From NCBI GenBank assembly GCA_045660865.1, contig JAZREP010000001.1:62001-126000 (forward strand): DNA of 64,000 nucleotides. The letters are read 5' to 3'. The notes under the pieces were generated by a model. That model did not search any database. It saw nothing but the letters and a program-made list of their open reading frames with translations, and was not told the origin of the DNA. Each line of letters starts with the position of its first letter. Position 1 is the first letter of the stretch. The translations under genes were made by a program, and so were the position numbers. Source of the stretch: CAZRRV01 sp045660865 (lineage in GTDB: Bacteria; Bacillota; Clostridia; Oscillospirales; Acutalibacteraceae). Below are positions 63,630 through 64,000 of this stretch, one piece after another.

Positions 63630-64000
63630 TTACTCCTCAAGACCTAAACGCTTTGCAGCGTCTTCACGCATTTTGTACTTAAGGATTTTGCCCGCGGCAT
63701 TCATAGGGAATGATTTTACAAATTCAATATAGCGAGGTACCTTATGACGAGCCATATGGTCAGCTATATATTGTTTCATTTCATCCTCAGTCATAGACTC
63801 GCCATCTTTTAAGATGATACAAGCCATAATTTCTTCGCCGTAGCGTTTATCAGGAACGCCGATAACCTGAACATCCTTAACCTTGTCACAGGTATAGATA
63901 AATTCTTCAATCTCTTTGGGGTAAATGTTTTCACCGCCACGGATTATCATATCTTTAAGTCTGCCTGTAATGTTGTAGTTGCCTTCAGGAGTACGGCAAG
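63630..64000 (-). CDS. Acyl-CoA synthetase (AMP-forming), C-terminal part
   Basis: The last 123 codons of an AMP-dependent ligase; the gene continues past the window end. The hinge motif GRLKDMIIRGGENIYP begins at about 63980 and the catalytic-type Lys is in NAAGKILKYKMRE (about 63670). This family activates carboxylic acids with ATP and CoA. The substrate is not visible in this fragment. Confidence 0.93.
   Translation of the reverse strand, partial: CRTPEGNYNITGRLKDMIIRGGENIYPKEIEEFIYTCDKVKDVQVIGVPDKRYGEEIMACIILKDGESMTEDEMKQYIADHMARHKVPRYIEFVKSFPMNAAGKILKYKMREDAAKRLGLEE

Noticed and set aside
1..64000. CRISPR arrays, insertion sequences, prophage genes and integrase/attachment sites
   Set aside because: I looked for evenly spaced direct repeats, transposase-like proteins and tRNA-end duplications and saw none. 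The tRNA-Gly at 26790 lies at the border of the capsule locus, but no duplicate of its 3' end was noticed.

Overview
This 64 kb window is low-GC chromosomal DNA of an endospore-forming member of the Clostridia. Spore genes are spread through it: spoIIGA-sigE, sigG, a ylmC/ymxH-type gene, cotJABC and a GerQ-like coat protein. The single-chain PurL, the Clp ATPase with a zinc-finger N-terminus and the fused TAXI-type TRAP permease suggest an anaerobic gut lineage of the Oscillospirales/Ruminococcaceae type. That placement is inferred from gene content and is not proven.

Layout. 1-3.9 kb: end of purL, guaB (IMP dehydrogenase) and fhs, a purine/one-carbon set. 4-10.6 kb: GerQ-like gene and mtaB (minus strand), the spoIIGA-sigE operon behind a promoter with the unusual 22-bp spacer known from spoIIG, two small hypothetical genes, and uvrB. 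10.6-15.7 kb (minus): cotJABC and a polyamine ABC transporter operon (potABCD) with a long, structured leader. 16.1-24.5 kb (plus): ruvCAB, an rRNA-type methyltransferase, ecfA1-ecfA2-ecfT, truA, a DUF5711 protein and cvpA, then a clpC-like gene and tRNA-Gly(TCC).

27-53 kb: one co-directional surface polysaccharide locus of 22 genes, with one visible promoter at its head and one strong terminator at its tail. It encodes a bacillosamine-like start (aminotransferase, phosphosugar transferase, acetyltransferase), several glycosyltransferases, a pyruvyl transferase, Wzy and Wzx, two GT11 fucosyltransferases and a bifunctional fucokinase/GDP-fucose pyrophosphorylase. It also carries a TagD/TagF-like polyol-phosphate branch, a PdxA-like dehydrogenase beside a sugar-transfer ATP-grasp protein, acyltransferases (one broken by an in-frame TGA), and an 803-residue protein with two nucleotidyltransferase domains. 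The likely product is a Wzy-dependent capsule decorated with scavenged L-fucose and other substituents.

53-59.7 kb: sigG, ylmC, rpsB-tsf behind a structured leader, mnmA, tcdA and two membrane-protein genes. 59.7-64 kb (minus): a TAXI TRAP transporter (receptor and fused permease), an amidohydrolase and the end of an acyl-CoA synthetase.

No insertion sequence, phage gene, CRISPR array or rRNA gene was recognised. The least ordinary parts are the fucose-salvage capsule locus, its PdxA/ATP-grasp/polyol-phosphate module, the potA leader, and an IMP dehydrogenase of the type known from Tritrichomonas.
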